Source of the DNA: Lacicoccus alkaliphilus DSM 16010
GTDB taxonomy: Bacteria > Bacillota > Bacilli > Staphylococcales > Salinicoccaceae
DNA: 64,000 bases
Assembly (NCBI RefSeq): GCF_900142805.1
Contig: NZ_FRCF01000010.1
Span: 1 to 64,000 of the forward strand
Reading direction: 5' to 3'
This document shows positions 43,338 through 53,048 of the stretch, piece after piece. Numbering within the stretch: the stretch's first letter is position 1; the number at the start of each line of letters is the position of its first letter. A program made the translations under genes and the position numbers. Below the pieces are notes generated by a model. It was not told the DNA's origin, searched no databases, and saw only the letters and a list, made by a program, of their open reading frames with translations.

Positions 43338-44026
43338 ACTTTATCCCCCCTTTTTTCCAGAACAAGACCGAACATCGCCGCAAGCACCATGGCGAGGATG
43401 ATGGCTATTCCTGATGGTATGAACTCCATTGCCGTGAAGACAAAATGCAGTATCATGCCGAGCACGGCAACCAGCAGATATTTATAATGCGTACGGATCG
43501 CGGGAACGAGCAGTGCTATGAACAGGGCGTACAAAGCGATGCCGCTTGCCGCCACCCATTCCTCACTCATGATTTCCCCGGCCATATAACCGACGACAGA
43601 AAAAGCGACCCAGAATATGTATGCTGTAATGAAAATGATGAGGTAATTCCTGAAATTTTTACGATCTTCTCCAATGCCTGCGGAAAGCGCAAATGATTCG
43701 TCGGTGACGTACGCTGAAATCAGCAGCTTCTTCCACAGCGCTTCCTGCTGCAAATCGTAGTTGATCTTAAAAGACATGACGAAATGCCTGGAGTTGAGTA
43801 CAAATACGGCGATGATGATGGCCGCCGCACTGCTCGAGGCAGACAACATCTGGAGTGCAAGGAACTGGCTCGCTCCCCCGAAGACCATGAAACTCATAAG
43901 GAATGTTTCAAGCCCGGTGAGCAGCGGTTTCGCTGTGATTCCAAAAGCCATCGCAACCGGCAGGTACCCGAGGCCGATCGTCAGCCCGTCCATCAAAGAC
44001 TTTCTGTAAATATTCAATTCATCCAC
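43334..44026 (-). CDS. azlC: AzlC-family branched-chain amino acid exporter
   Basis: This 230-residue membrane protein of the AzlC family has the conserved GYLPVAMAFG and FGGASQFLALQ segments and an NSRHFVMS motif. With AzlD it exports leucine, isoleucine, valine or azaleucine. The GTG at 44026 and a TTG at 44017 are both possible starts; the TTG is better spaced from GGGGTGA. First gene of azlC-azlD-AEC. Confidence 0.9.
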   Translation of the reverse strand: MDELNIYRKSLMDGLTIGLGYLPVAMAFGITAKPLLTGLETFLMSFMVFGGASQFLALQMLSASSSAAAIIIAVFVLNSRHFVMSFKINYDLQQEALWKKLLISAYVTDESFALSAGIGEDRKNFRNYLIIFITAYIFWVAFSVVGYMAGEIMSEEWVAASGIALYALFIALLVPAIRTHYKYLLVAVLGMILHFVFTAMEFIPSGIAIILAMVLAAMFGLVLEKRGDKV

Positions 44027-44123
44027 TCACCCCGCTTGATATAATTAACAAACAGTTTAACATATTTGGTATAGTCTATTTAACATATAATTTTGTTTAC
44101 TATATTATTTAGGAGAAATATTT

Positions 44124-44978
44124 ATGAAGGCAATCGCTTTGGATATGGACGGTACGATATTGAACAACCGCGGGGAGTTCACTCCACGACTGGTCGAAAC
44201 TTTAAAGAAAGTGCATGAAAAAGGCATTCTGGTCTTTTTTGCGACAGGCAGGACGAAAGGTGCAATCTTAAGGGTCACCCCTGACGACGTGCCTCTTTCA
44301 GGGTTCGTTGCAGCAAGCGGGATGAGCATATACAATCTTGAAGGAGAGGTGTACAAAAGAATCGCCAGTTATCATTTCGACCGGGCGGTCGTGGAAGAAG
44401 TGCTGGCGGCAGCACGTGAGCGGGAGATCTACTACGAGTCCTATACTGCGGAAAGCAGCTCGAAAACGCTGAAAATTGATTATGGCTACAGTGCCCGCGA
44501 CATCGGTGGACCGAAACCGGAAGGATTGCTGGACTATGAACACACCCTGCTTCTTAAGGCGCTGGAAAATGATTCACAGTGGGTCGATGAATTGAATATG
44601 GATGAGATATTAAAGATTTTCTTCATCTCGAAGCATGTTGAGAAGATAGATGCATGGTTCGACTACTTGAATGCGGAAAAGGAGCGGCTTGGGTTTGCCC
44701 TCTACAAGACAAGCAGGCATAACACCGAAATCATGCTCGGCGGCAAAGATAAGGGCACCGGACTTGAAACGCTGGTCAAGGAATACGGCATTTCCACAGA
44801 GGACGTGCATGCCATCGGCGACTCGATGAATGACCTGCCTTTATTCGAAGTCGCCGGAAGAAATACCGCGATGCAGAACAGTGTCGAGTCGGTGATCACC
44901 GCTGCCGACGATATTACAGCATTCAGCTGTGATGAAGACGGGCTTGCAAAATACCTTGAAGAAACCTACTTAAAATAA
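44124..44978 (+). CDS. Cof-type HAD phosphatase
   Basis: The 284-residue HAD enzyme has all four motifs: DMDGT (Asp7, Asp9), FATGRT, Lys in GGKDKGTGLE, and GDSMNDLPLFE. The C2-type cap (about 85-200) is that of Cof/YidA enzymes, which hydrolyse sugar phosphates, FMN or PLP. The substrate is not predictable. TTTAGGAGAAAT precedes the ATG. Ends in its own terminator. Confidence 0.93.
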   Translation: MKAIALDMDGTILNNRGEFTPRLVETLKKVHEKGILVFFATGRTKGAILRVTPDDVPLSGFVAASGMSIYNLEGEVYKRIASYHFDRAVVEEVLAAAREREIYYESYTAESSSKTLKIDYGYSARDIGGPKPEGLLDYEHTLLLKALENDSQWVDELNMDEILKIFFISKHVEKIDAWFDYLNAEKERLGFALYKTSRHNTEIMLGGKDKGTGLETLVKEYGISTEDVHAIGDSMNDLPLFEVAGRNTAMQNSVESVITAADDITAFSCDEDGLAKYLEETYLK

Positions 44979-45008
44979 AGGACAGGCATAGTGCCTGTCC
45001 TTTATTTT
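44972..45008 (+). terminator. Terminator of the HAD gene
   Basis: A 17-bp perfect stem (44972-44988 and 44992-45008) with a 3-base loop covers the stop codon. Confidence 0.9.
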
Positions 45009-45073
45009 AAGTTTTATGGCCGTCCTCTGCCCGGACTCGTCAATCACCTCCATATATCCCCGCTCCTTTGTTT

Positions 45074-45715
45074 TCATCCCTCCAGTTTCCCAAATTCATC
45101 CTCGACTTCCCGTTTCAATCCGAGAAACCAGACATGCCCTTCCATCAGCTCATCCGGGACGATTTCATGTCCGCCGTCGGTCAGCTTCACTTCGGCGATG
45201 GCCCCTTTCAGTTCAAATGCCTTTTTCAATTGATAAGCTTCCCCTGCTGTGGTCACCATGTCCCTCGCCCCTGCGGTCAGCAGGACATTCGTTCTCGTCA
45301 AATCCACTTTTTTGATCTGCTCACTTCTGTAGCCACTGTGGAGGAGCATGGCGCCGAGGGCATATAAATCATAATTCAAAAGCAGGTGCGCCGCCATATT
45401 TGCACCGTTGGAATAACCGATGAAAATTGATTTGCGGAGGTCAAAGCCATAATCCTTTTCGCACTCCAGCAGTTTGTCATACAGCCGCCTGCCTTCCTCA
45501 GCGAGGTTATCTTCATCGACTTCTTTGGGACTGAGCCTTTTAAAAAACCTTGTCCGACCATTTTCGTCGACATTTCCGCGGAAACTCAACACATTGGCGT
45601 TGGCATCCACCGTTGCCGCAACATCCAGCAGATCGGTCTCACGCCCCCCCGTCCCGTGAAGCAGGATGATCGTATAGGGGCTTTCATTCTTCCCTTTTAT
45701 AAACAGATGTTCCAT
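45074..45715 (-). CDS. Alpha/beta hydrolase, MhqD/YodD-type carboxylesterase
   Basis: The 213-residue carboxylesterase/lysophospholipase fold has the oxyanion strand LLHGTGGRE, the nucleophile Ser in GYSNGAN, Asp in AGARDMV and His in DGGHEI. It resembles MhqD of Bacillus, part of the quinone-stress response. The ATG at 45715 follows AAGAAGGTG. It is divergent from a ring-cleaving dioxygenase gene, as in Mhq loci. Confidence 0.9.
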   Translation of the reverse strand: MEHLFIKGKNESPYTIILLHGTGGRETDLLDVAATVDANANVLSFRGNVDENGRTRFFKRLSPKEVDEDNLAEEGRRLYDKLLECEKDYGFDLRKSIFIGYSNGANMAAHLLLNYDLYALGAMLLHSGYRSEQIKKVDLTRTNVLLTAGARDMVTTAGEAYQLKKAFELKGAIAEVKLTDGGHEIVPDELMEGHVWFLGLKREVEDEFGKLEG

Positions 45716-45798
45716 CGTCCACACCTTCTTAAATTAGAGTTCTCTTCAGCCATAATATATAATAAATGTAACATACTTTACGTGAAGGGGAGATATTC

Positions 45799-46725
45799 GT
45801 GCCAGTTCAAGGAATACATCATGTCTCTGCGATTACAAAAGAAGTTTTGGATAATCATGATTTTTATACTCAAATACTGGGGCTGAGGCTCGTCAAAAAG
45901 ACCGTGAATCAGGATGACACAGCCATGTATCATTTATTTTACGGTGACTATGAAGGGACCCCGGGAACCGATATCACCTTCTTCGAAATCAGCGGGTCAT
46001 CAAAATTCCAGCCCGGCACCAATTCCATTTCAAGGACCATCTTCAGGGTGCCCACCCGGGAAGCGCTGGAATACTTCAAAGGGAGGCTGCGTGAAAAAGG
46101 CGTCCATACCGGCGGCATCACAGATCGGGCCGGCCGACCTTATATGAACTTCTCCGACCTTGAAGGTCAGCGGCTTGCGTTGATCGTCGATGATCAATAC
46201 GTTGCATCCGAACCGTTCGCCGGCGGCGGGATACCTGAGGAATATGCCATCACCGGGATCAAAGCTGTTGAAATCACCGTCCAATACTTGAAGCCGATGG
46301 TCTTATTTTTGGAGATGCTCGGGGGAGATGTTCAAGGCGGATGGTCGGATGAATCAGAGGAAGTGGAAGTGAGGTTCGGCTCCGATTCCATCTTCGTCAC
46401 CGAGAGCCGGTCATCTTCGATAGAGAAGGAAGGATACGGCAGTGTGCACCACTTTGCCCTCCGCGTGCCTGATGAAACGGCGCTGGAAGAGGTCCTCGAT
46501 ATCGTGAACGCTGAAAAATGGCGGAACTCCGGCATCGTCGATCGTTTTTATTTCAAATCCATATATATAAAATCCATCGGGAACCTCACCATCGAGATTG
46601 CAACCGACACGCCCGGGTTCACTGTGGATGAACGTCCGGAAGCGCTCGGTGAATCATTGTCGCTGCCCCCGGAGCTTGAAAAGGACAGGGACTTCATTGA
46701 GCTTTATTCTTTACCGATCAATTAA
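45799..46725 (+). CDS. Ring-cleaving dioxygenase (MhqA/MhqO type, VOC superfamily)
   Basis: The 308-residue protein has two glyoxalase/VOC modules (about 1-130 and 150-275). Likely iron ligands are His8 (IHHV), His217 or His218 (SVHHFALRV) and Glu266 (LTIEIATD). MhqA/E/O proteins open hydroquinone rings in quinone detoxification. The start is a GTG, with GGGGAG at 6 nt. The 83-bp intergenic region shared with the esterase gene shows no clear MhqR palindrome. Confidence 0.9.
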   Translation: MPVQGIHHVSAITKEVLDNHDFYTQILGLRLVKKTVNQDDTAMYHLFYGDYEGTPGTDITFFEISGSSKFQPGTNSISRTIFRVPTREALEYFKGRLREKGVHTGGITDRAGRPYMNFSDLEGQRLALIVDDQYVASEPFAGGGIPEEYAITGIKAVEITVQYLKPMVLFLEMLGGDVQGGWSDESEEVEVRFGSDSIFVTESRSSSIEKEGYGSVHHFALRVPDETALEEVLDIVNAEKWRNSGIVDRFYFKSIYIKSIGNLTIEIATDTPGFTVDERPEALGESLSLPPELEKDRDFIELYSLPIN

Positions 46726-46761
46726 TCGTATAAAACCGCCTGTTCATTCCATTGAACGCCG

Positions 46762-46797
46762 AAAACCGGACGGATTCAAATGAATCCGTCCGGTTTT
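46762..46797. terminator. Bidirectional terminator
   Basis: A 17-bp perfect stem (46762-46778 and 46781-46797) has a two-base loop by strict pairing. It separates the dioxygenase gene from the converging lipoprotein gene. Confidence 0.92.
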
Positions 46798-46800
46798 CTG

Positions 46801-47610
46801 TTAATTTTCAATGCCTTCAGGCAATTCAATCGCATCCACCTCATTGAAGTTCATGAACGCGACATCGCCGGATAATGAATATTCGCCATACTCGTCTTCT
46901 CCGGATGCTTCATAGTCGATGGACTGCAGCAGATAATCATCTTTATCGACCGCGACCCTCAGGTCACTGTGGACATTCGACGTGTCCATTGTACCGAAGC
47001 CGAAGCCGAGCAGATCTTCAAATTCCTGAAAGACCGCCTGGTTCGTGCCTTCATAGGTGAAAATATACGCTCCGTCCTTTTCTTCCTGCCTCAGATTTCC
47101 GGATAGGTTTTCGAGGGAGTTGACCGTACTTTCATATGTGACCAAAAATAAACTCTCGATGTTCATGGATTCTGTCGTCTCCACCCAGTCCTCGCCGGTG
47201 TAAATATATATTTCCCCGTCTTTTGCAACAGTCCTTGCTTCATTATTGGATTTCAGCAGTAAATCCGGCGGGTCCCCGTCCTGGAAAGCCGCTTCGGCAT
47301 TTAAAGCGTAGGGCGATCCGTCAACTGCGCCTTCCAGATCGATAATCGCTTCATAACTGCCCACTTCGCCTGCTTTTTCAATAATGCGGTCAATCGTTTC
47401 TTCATCGGCACCCCCTGAAGCATCCTCTTCTGTTGCAGTTTCTTCAGCGGCTTCACCCGGGTCGTCCCCGGTCTCCTGTGACTCATGCTCACTCTCCATA
47501 GTCTGATTCCCGGATTGTTCATCCGCCGACTCTCCATCGTCACCCCGGCATGCAGCTGTCACAACCGAGAAAAGCAATAGTGATATTAAAGTATATTTTT
47601 TAGTCATCAT
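46801..47610 (-). CDS. Lipoprotein, LolA/LppX-like (DUF6612 type)
   Basis: The 269-residue protein has a lipoprotein signal with lipobox T-A-A-C (Cys21), an acidic low-complexity linker (about 22-75) and a C-terminal domain (about 80-265) with repeated beta-strand pattern, resembling the LolA-like half-barrel of DUF6612 lipoproteins. It would sit on the outer face of the membrane. Function unknown; such folds bind lipids or act as sensors. Start ATG with GAGGGG at about 10 nt. Confidence 0.75.
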   Translation of the reverse strand: MMTKKYTLISLLLFSVVTAACRGDDGESADEQSGNQTMESEHESQETGDDPGEAAEETATEEDASGGADEETIDRIIEKAGEVGSYEAIIDLEGAVDGSPYALNAEAAFQDGDPPDLLLKSNNEARTVAKDGEIYIYTGEDWVETTESMNIESLFLVTYESTVNSLENLSGNLRQEEKDGAYIFTYEGTNQAVFQEFEDLLGFGFGTMDTSNVHSDLRVAVDKDDYLLQSIDYEASGEDEYGEYSLSGDVAFMNFNEVDAIELPEGIEN

Positions 47611-47681
47611 CAGTATTTAACCCCTCAAGCCTAATCTCTATAAAATGATACCACGCATGATATTTTTTAACTAATGATATG

Positions 47682-48599
47682 CTAATTCCCGACCCTTCTG
47701 CGGGCCTCCCTCCTATTCTCATCCCTCATCGTAAAATATCTGTTGAGGCTGTAAAGTATCAGACCGCCCCAGATGAATATATACGCGATCTGGTGCACAC
47801 GGGTGAAAGTTTCATCATACATGAAAACGCCGATGATCAGCATGAGGGTGGGTGCAAAATACTGGAGGAACCCTATGAGGGACAATCTTATTTTCTGCAC
47901 CCCGAGGCTGAAGAGCAGCAGCGGAATGACAGTGGCGATCCCAGAGCCGATCATCCAAAGGCTCGCAGTATTGATGCCGAAATCCCCGGTGCCCGAAACA
48001 CCGATGTATATGATGTAGACCAGCGCGAACGGGGCCAGGACAAACGTCTCCACCGCCATGGCATACACCGCATCCAGATTGATCGTCTTCTTGATCAGAC
48101 CGTACAGACTGAAACTGAGGGCAAGGACAAAAGATATCCACGGTGCAGACCCGAGCCCCACAGCCAGATAGAACACTCCGACGGAGACGAGGATTATCGC
48201 CACCCACCCCACTCTGGAAAACTTTTCACCCAGGATGATGAAGCCGAGTAAGACACTTATCAGAGGGTTTATGTAATAACCGAGACTCGCATCAAGTATG
48301 TGCCCGGTCTGGACTGCAATGATGAATATGAGCCAGTTCGTGGTGATCGTGGCCGATGCAAGAAACAAGGCGGCGACCTTCTTTTTATTGCTGAAGATGA
48401 ACTTCAGGTCTTCCCTGAAAAACCGCCACCTGCCTGCAGCCAGTATAAATAGAATCATAAAGACAAAAGACCATAATATACGGTGGGCGATGATTTCATA
48501 TGAGGAGACCTCTTCGATCTGCTTCCAGTAGATCGGCAGGAAACCCCAGATGACATACGCGCCCAAAGCGAACAATATGCCTTTTTTACTATTGCTCAA
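47682..48599 (-). CDS. rarD: RarD-family EamA permease
   Basis: The 305-residue protein has ten hydrophobic segments in two EamA halves. The start KGILFALGAYVIWGFLPIYWK and the following HRILWSF are characteristic of RarD, a drug/metabolite transporter family of unclear substrate. The start is a TTG, with GGAG at about 10 nt. Followed by unrelated genes on both sides. Confidence 0.92.
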   Translation of the reverse strand: MSNSKKGILFALGAYVIWGFLPIYWKQIEEVSSYEIIAHRILWSFVFMILFILAAGRWRFFREDLKFIFSNKKKVAALFLASATITTNWLIFIIAVQTGHILDASLGYYINPLISVLLGFIILGEKFSRVGWVAIILVSVGVFYLAVGLGSAPWISFVLALSFSLYGLIKKTINLDAVYAMAVETFVLAPFALVYIIYIGVSGTGDFGINTASLWMIGSGIATVIPLLLFSLGVQKIRLSLIGFLQYFAPTLMLIIGVFMYDETFTRVHQIAYIFIWGGLILYSLNRYFTMRDENRREARRRVGN

Positions 48600-48634
48600 T
48601 TCAACATCACTCCTGTAATTTCAACTGATTCGAC

Positions 48635-48660
48635 CAAAAAAGCCCGGCTCATCGCCGGGC
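48635..48660 (-). terminator. Terminator of the membrane-protein gene
   Basis: On the minus strand GCCCGGC and GCCGGGC (48660-48642) enclose a 5-base loop and are followed by six T. Confidence 0.9.
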
Positions 48661-48672
48661 GCCTTCTCGAAA

Positions 48673-49689
48673 TCATGGATGCCTTCCATCCAGCGGTTCC
48701 AGTTCATCAGGATGTTCCTCAAGTCTCCCCCTGTCCACACTGGCGCGGGAGGCTTCCCGCGCCCTCAAGTCCAGTTCATGGCGACCTTCAAAATAATAAG
48801 CAACAACCGAACCGACGATCACATACATCACATAAATGTAGACGCCAAGGATGATGAAACCTGCAGCGAGCAGTATCAGTACAAACAATACACCGCTGTC
48901 AGCCGCACCCAGGGCGAGACTGCCGATCAATGCCGCTGAAATCACTGCTATGACCTGCAGCACCGTGACACCGATCAGCAGCAGGACGTTGCTGAAGAAC
49001 AGCTTCATGAGACTCTGCCCGGTCTGGAACATGACCTTGAAGGCGATTGTAAACTTATCAAATGTCGGGATATGCGGCTGATCCACATAGACCAGATACA
49101 ATAGGAGCATATAGATCATCAGGAGTATAAATGGTATATACATCAGGAAGACCACCAGCAGATTGAGGGTGACCATCAGTATGACGAGGCCGATTTGTCC
49201 CGTGACCATCGCAGCCGATGCTTCGAGCCCCTCATAGGACATGCCGCCGAACGCGGCGGAAAACGGCAGATTGATCGCCGTAAGTACAAGCTGCATCAGC
49301 ATGCTGATCGCGAAATTAATGACCAGGTATGCGATGATCACAAGGATGGTCAGCTTGACAGCCTTGCCGTACCTGCCCTCTTTGAAGACGAAGAACAGAT
49401 CGGAAAACCCGTAACTTTCGCCCACATATGCCGATGTGAAAAACTTGATGATGCCGATGCTCAGAGGATAGATGACGAAGACGCCGAACAGGAATAATAA
49501 AAAGAAAACAATGAACGCATACAATATTGCCCACGTGCCTTCACTTATCGCAAACAATGGCACCAGGGCAATCAGCATGACCGCGAAAAATGAAACCGTC
49601 ATCACGATGCCTGCAAGTATCGTCAAGCCGATGACCTTTCCCGCCTGCCCTTCTGCATTCCTTCTGAATAATGACTGGTATTGGAACAC
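48673..49689 (-). CDS. Polytopic membrane protein of unknown function
   Basis: The 338-residue product has six or seven long hydrophobic segments and a charged C-terminal tail (about 300-338) rich in Arg, Glu and Asp. It looks like the DUF975/DUF4013 group of bacterial membrane proteins, without a clear family motif. The open frame runs further upstream, but the GTG at 49689 has GGGGGAG at 8 nt and the upstream part has no membrane pattern. Divergent from the MarR-MMPL pair. Confidence 0.65.
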   Translation of the reverse strand: MFQYQSLFRRNAEGQAGKVIGLTILAGIVMTVSFFAVMLIALVPLFAISEGTWAILYAFIVFFLLFLFGVFVIYPLSIGIIKFFTSAYVGESYGFSDLFFVFKEGRYGKAVKLTILVIIAYLVINFAISMLMQLVLTAINLPFSAAFGGMSYEGLEASAAMVTGQIGLVILMVTLNLLVVFLMYIPFILLMIYMLLLYLVYVDQPHIPTFDKFTIAFKVMFQTGQSLMKLFFSNVLLLIGVTVLQVIAVISAALIGSLALGAADSGVLFVLILLAAGFIILGVYIYVMYVIVGSVVAYYFEGRHELDLRAREASRASVDRGRLEEHPDELEPLDGRHP

Positions 49690-49863
49690 CCAATTCACTC
49701 CCCCGTGTTGATTTATTATAAGGATACCATTCCTGAGTGATATGTGCGATATCTGCCGCAATTGACAGAGGTAGGATTCGTTGAACGGCATGTCCAAACA
49801 TGATAAACTCTTTCTGCAGCAAAGTAGTACAGCATGCTCAACTACATGAAGGGGGAAAACCGA

Positions 49864-50334
49864 TTGGAAAAGATGCCGGAAACTTTGAATAACCTGCGGG
49901 ACATATACGGATACGGTTATGCATCCATCTTCAACGATGTGACGGATACTGTGCAGAAACTGCATATCTCCAAACCCCAGATGGAAGTGATCAAGTATTT
50001 GTTCATACATACCCAGGCGACACCCAAGGAGCTGGCTGAAGCACTCAATACGACTAAAAGTGCGGTGACCCATACGTTGAAAAAGCTCTCCAATAAAAAT
50101 CTGATCACCTTCAAGGAAAATGAGCTGACCAACGACCGGCGGTCAAAGCTGGTATCTTTGAATGCCAATGCCGAAAAGTTATTGATTGAGTTCTTGACGA
50201 ATATAAAGGACAGCATTCATCAAGATATTAAAGATATCAATGAAGAAGAGCTGCAGGAGTTGCATCAGGCAACCGAAATCATACTTAAATACATCGACGG
50301 AGGAAGAGTGAATGAAACATATCCTGAAATTTAA
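49864..50334 (+). CDS. MarR-family transcription regulator
   Basis: The 156-residue winged-helix protein has the recognition region LAEALNTTKSAVTHTLKKL followed by the wing ENELTNDRRSKL, with the D-R-R-S motif of MarR proteins, flanked by dimerisation helices. It most likely represses itself and the overlapping MMPL exporter gene in response to a ligand. The start is a TTG at 49864, with AAGGGGG at 8 nt; an ATG at 49834 lies upstream of that site. Its 3' end overlaps the exporter gene by 23 nt. Confidence 0.85.
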   Translation: MEKMPETLNNLRDIYGYGYASIFNDVTDTVQKLHISKPQMEVIKYLFIHTQATPKELAEALNTTKSAVTHTLKKLSNKNLITFKENELTNDRRSKLVSLNANAEKLLIEFLTNIKDSIHQDIKDINEEELQELHQATEIILKYIDGGRVNETYPEI

Positions 50335-52996
50335 ATGGCCGGTCACGGTTTTTATGATCGCCTTCGCAATCCTGACATTCATATTTTCTCCGGATCTGAC
50401 CCAGCTCGCCACGGAAAAAGGCGATGTCCAGTTATCGGACGATCAGCCGAGTGAGCAGGCACGTCAATTCCTGGAAGATCATGACCAGGACATCGAAATG
50501 ATGTCCCTGGTTCTGGAGTTCGATGACTCAGTATCCGAAAACCGGTCGGATATCGAGTCCTATATCAATGAAATCGAAAGTGTGGATGGCGTCGACAATA
50601 TTACGAATCCTTTTGAATTCAGCGGCGACATTCAGGAAAATTACATCAATGATGAAGCCGGTGTCATCATGATACCGATGGAATACACAGGTGATGAGAA
50701 TGTGATCCTCGAAGTCGCGAATGACATTGAGGAGCTGAATACGACAACAGCCCATACATCCATCACCTCCAATGAACTGATCCAAAGGACACTGGAAGAA
50801 GATGCAATGAACGGTATTCAGACGACGGAGGTCTTCACCGTGATCATCGTCCTTGCGGTACTGCTGATCATGTTCCGTTCCGTCATCACGCCTTTCGTGC
50901 CGCTCGCCGTCGTCGGGGTTTCATACTTGATCGGCCAGTCATTCGTCGCGTGGTTCGTCGAATGGTTCGGCTTCCCGATTTCACCGCAGACCCAGAGCTT
51001 CCTGATCGTCATACTGTTTGGAGTGGGCACAGACTACTGCATCCTTTTGCTCAACAGGTTCAAAGAAGAACTGCTCATCAATGATAAGTATGAAGCGACC
51101 TTGAACACTTTTAAAACAGGAGGTAAAACTGTCTTCATCAGCGGCATCTCCGGTGCTGTCGTGTTCGGGGTGCTGTTCTTTGCAAATTTTGAAATTTACC
51201 GTTCTGCCGTTGGAGTGGCCCTCGGGATGCTGTTCATGCTCCTGTCATTATTCACCCTGCTGCCGATACTCATGTCACTGCTCGGTAAGTATATTTTCTG
51301 GCCGAGTATAAAGAACATCGAGACGAAAGAGAGCAGAACCTGGAAACTGTTCGGCACATTTTCGATCAAGCATCCGACACGGGTCATTTTCTCGGTGGTC
51401 GCCGTATTGATCGTCCTGTCGTTCTTCTATAACGATGAAGTGAACTATGACTCACTCAGTGAATTGGATGATTCCTACTCTGCAGTCCATGCCACGAATG
51501 TAGTGAGTGAAAGTTTTGATGAAGGGGTCATCTTCCCCATCCGGGTCATCCTTTCCGACGGAGAGGACCTGGTCAATGCACAAACACTGACACGCATCGA
51601 ATCCGTCGCGGATACCGTGAGCAAAGTCGATGGCGTGAAAGAAGTGCAGACGGTCACGAGACCGACAGGCGATGTCATAGATGAACTTTCAGTCCGCCAT
51701 CAGCTTGACGAAACCGAAGACGGCATGACTGAGCTGACTGAGGGTCTGGAAGAAACGACCGGGGGCCTCGATGAAATCTCCGGCAATCTCACAGAAATCA
51801 GTGAGGAACTGGAAGGCGCCGATATGGGCGGCGGGGACATGAGCGAGTTGTCGGATGGGCTGGATGAACTCAGCGAAGGGGTCGCAGGTGTCAATGAATA
51901 TCTGATGATGACCGGCGATGCCGAAGGTGCTGCCGGCCAGCTTGAAGAAATCCAGGGCGGGCTTGCAGAAATGTCCGGGCAGGTGGACGCTGCAAATGAA
52001 GAAATGATCACCCGGCAGGAAGAAGCTGCAGCCCAGATGTCCGAACTGTCCGAAGGTATCGGTGAGATCGCTTCAGCCGTTGACGAAATCAACGAGGGTA
52101 TGGATGAAATCATGGGCGGAATGAATGAAATCCAGGACCTCCTCACCGAAATCACCGAAAATGAGGCCGTGGACCATACAGGTGTCAACGTGCCGCAGCA
52201 GTTCATGGAATCCGATGATCTCGAAAGTGCAATCGACCAGTACAGTTTTGCCGATGACACGGCAATCAACCTGAGTGTCATACTGGACGGGGATCCCTAC
52301 AGTCACCGTGCGATGGAAGTGCTGGACGAAGTGGAGTTCACAGTCCACAGTGAACTGGATCGCCTTGAGCTCACTGGCGTTGAGAGTTACTTCTCAGGCG
52401 TGACGAGCATGAACAGGGACCTTGACCAGATCACTTCAGACGACTACAGTTATGTCGTTACAATATTTGTCATCACATTATTTGTCATACTTGCTGTATT
52501 GTTCAGGTCGTTCATCCTGCCTGTCATCATGATCGGATCAATTTTCGTCACTTACTTCGCCTCAGTCAGCATGACGCAGTGGATTCTCGGCTGGTTCGGC
52601 ATAGAGCAGTTGAACTGGGCGGTACCGTTCTTCAGCCTGATCATATTTGCGGCACTCGGGATCGACTACTCGATATTCATCATCGACAGGTTCAGGGAAG
52701 AAGTCGTGACGCACAGCATCCGGGATTCGATAGAAACCGCAATCAGAAAAATGGGCTCCGTCGTCATTACTGCCGTGATCATTCTGTCGGGGACTTTCGC
52801 AGCACTTTATCCTTCAGGAATAGTCATTCTGGTCCAAGTGACCAGTATAATCATCTTTGCCCTGCTGTTCTATGCATTCGTCGTCCTGCCGCTGCTCGTT
52901 CCTGCACTGATCATCACTTTCAAACGCGGTAACTGGTGGCCCTTCAAAATGCCGGGCGGCGAAGAGAGGCACGCAAAGTTTAAAGAGGAAGAATAA
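50312..52996 (+). CDS. MMPL-family RND transporter with extracytoplasmic coiled coil
   Basis: This 894-residue membrane exporter consists of two repeats. Each has one N-terminal segment, a large outer loop and a cluster of five segments, with the GxxxDY motif as GVGTDYC in the first half and ALGIDYS in the second. The second outer loop contains a long coiled region (about 463-626) built from repeats such as ELSEGLDEL and GLEEIQ-like heptads. MmpL/YdfJ/FarE relatives export lipids, fatty acids or drugs. GGAGG lies 8 nt before the ATG, inside the MarR gene. Confidence 0.9.
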   Translation: MKHILKFKWPVTVFMIAFAILTFIFSPDLTQLATEKGDVQLSDDQPSEQARQFLEDHDQDIEMMSLVLEFDDSVSENRSDIESYINEIESVDGVDNITNPFEFSGDIQENYINDEAGVIMIPMEYTGDENVILEVANDIEELNTTTAHTSITSNELIQRTLEEDAMNGIQTTEVFTVIIVLAVLLIMFRSVITPFVPLAVVGVSYLIGQSFVAWFVEWFGFPISPQTQSFLIVILFGVGTDYCILLLNRFKEELLINDKYEATLNTFKTGGKTVFISGISGAVVFGVLFFANFEIYRSAVGVALGMLFMLLSLFTLLPILMSLLGKYIFWPSIKNIETKESRTWKLFGTFSIKHPTRVIFSVVAVLIVLSFFYNDEVNYDSLSELDDSYSAVHATNVVSESFDEGVIFPIRVILSDGEDLVNAQTLTRIESVADTVSKVDGVKEVQTVTRPTGDVIDELSVRHQLDETEDGMTELTEGLEETTGGLDEISGNLTEISEELEGADMGGGDMSELSDGLDELSEGVAGVNEYLMMTGDAEGAAGQLEEIQGGLAEMSGQVDAANEEMITRQEEAAAQMSELSEGIGEIASAVDEINEGMDEIMGGMNEIQDLLTEITENEAVDHTGVNVPQQFMESDDLESAIDQYSFADDTAINLSVILDGDPYSHRAMEVLDEVEFTVHSELDRLELTGVESYFSGVTSMNRDLDQITSDDYSYVVTIFVITLFVILAVLFRSFILPVIMIGSIFVTYFASVSMTQWILGWFGIEQLNWAVPFFSLIIFAALGIDYSIFIIDRFREEVVTHSIRDSIETAIRKMGSVVITAVIILSGTFAALYPSGIVILVQVTSIIIFALLFYAFVVLPLLVPALIITFKRGNWWPFKMPGGEERHAKFKEEE

Positions 52997-53048
52997 CGGG
53001 TATATCTACAAGAATTGAATTTTAACGATGAAATGAGGAATATAATTT

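Noticed and set aside
49690-50073. N-terminal extension of the membrane protein gene to 50073
   Set aside because: The extension lacks membrane pattern, overlaps the MarR gene on the other strand, and a well-placed GTG with a ribosome site exists at 49689.
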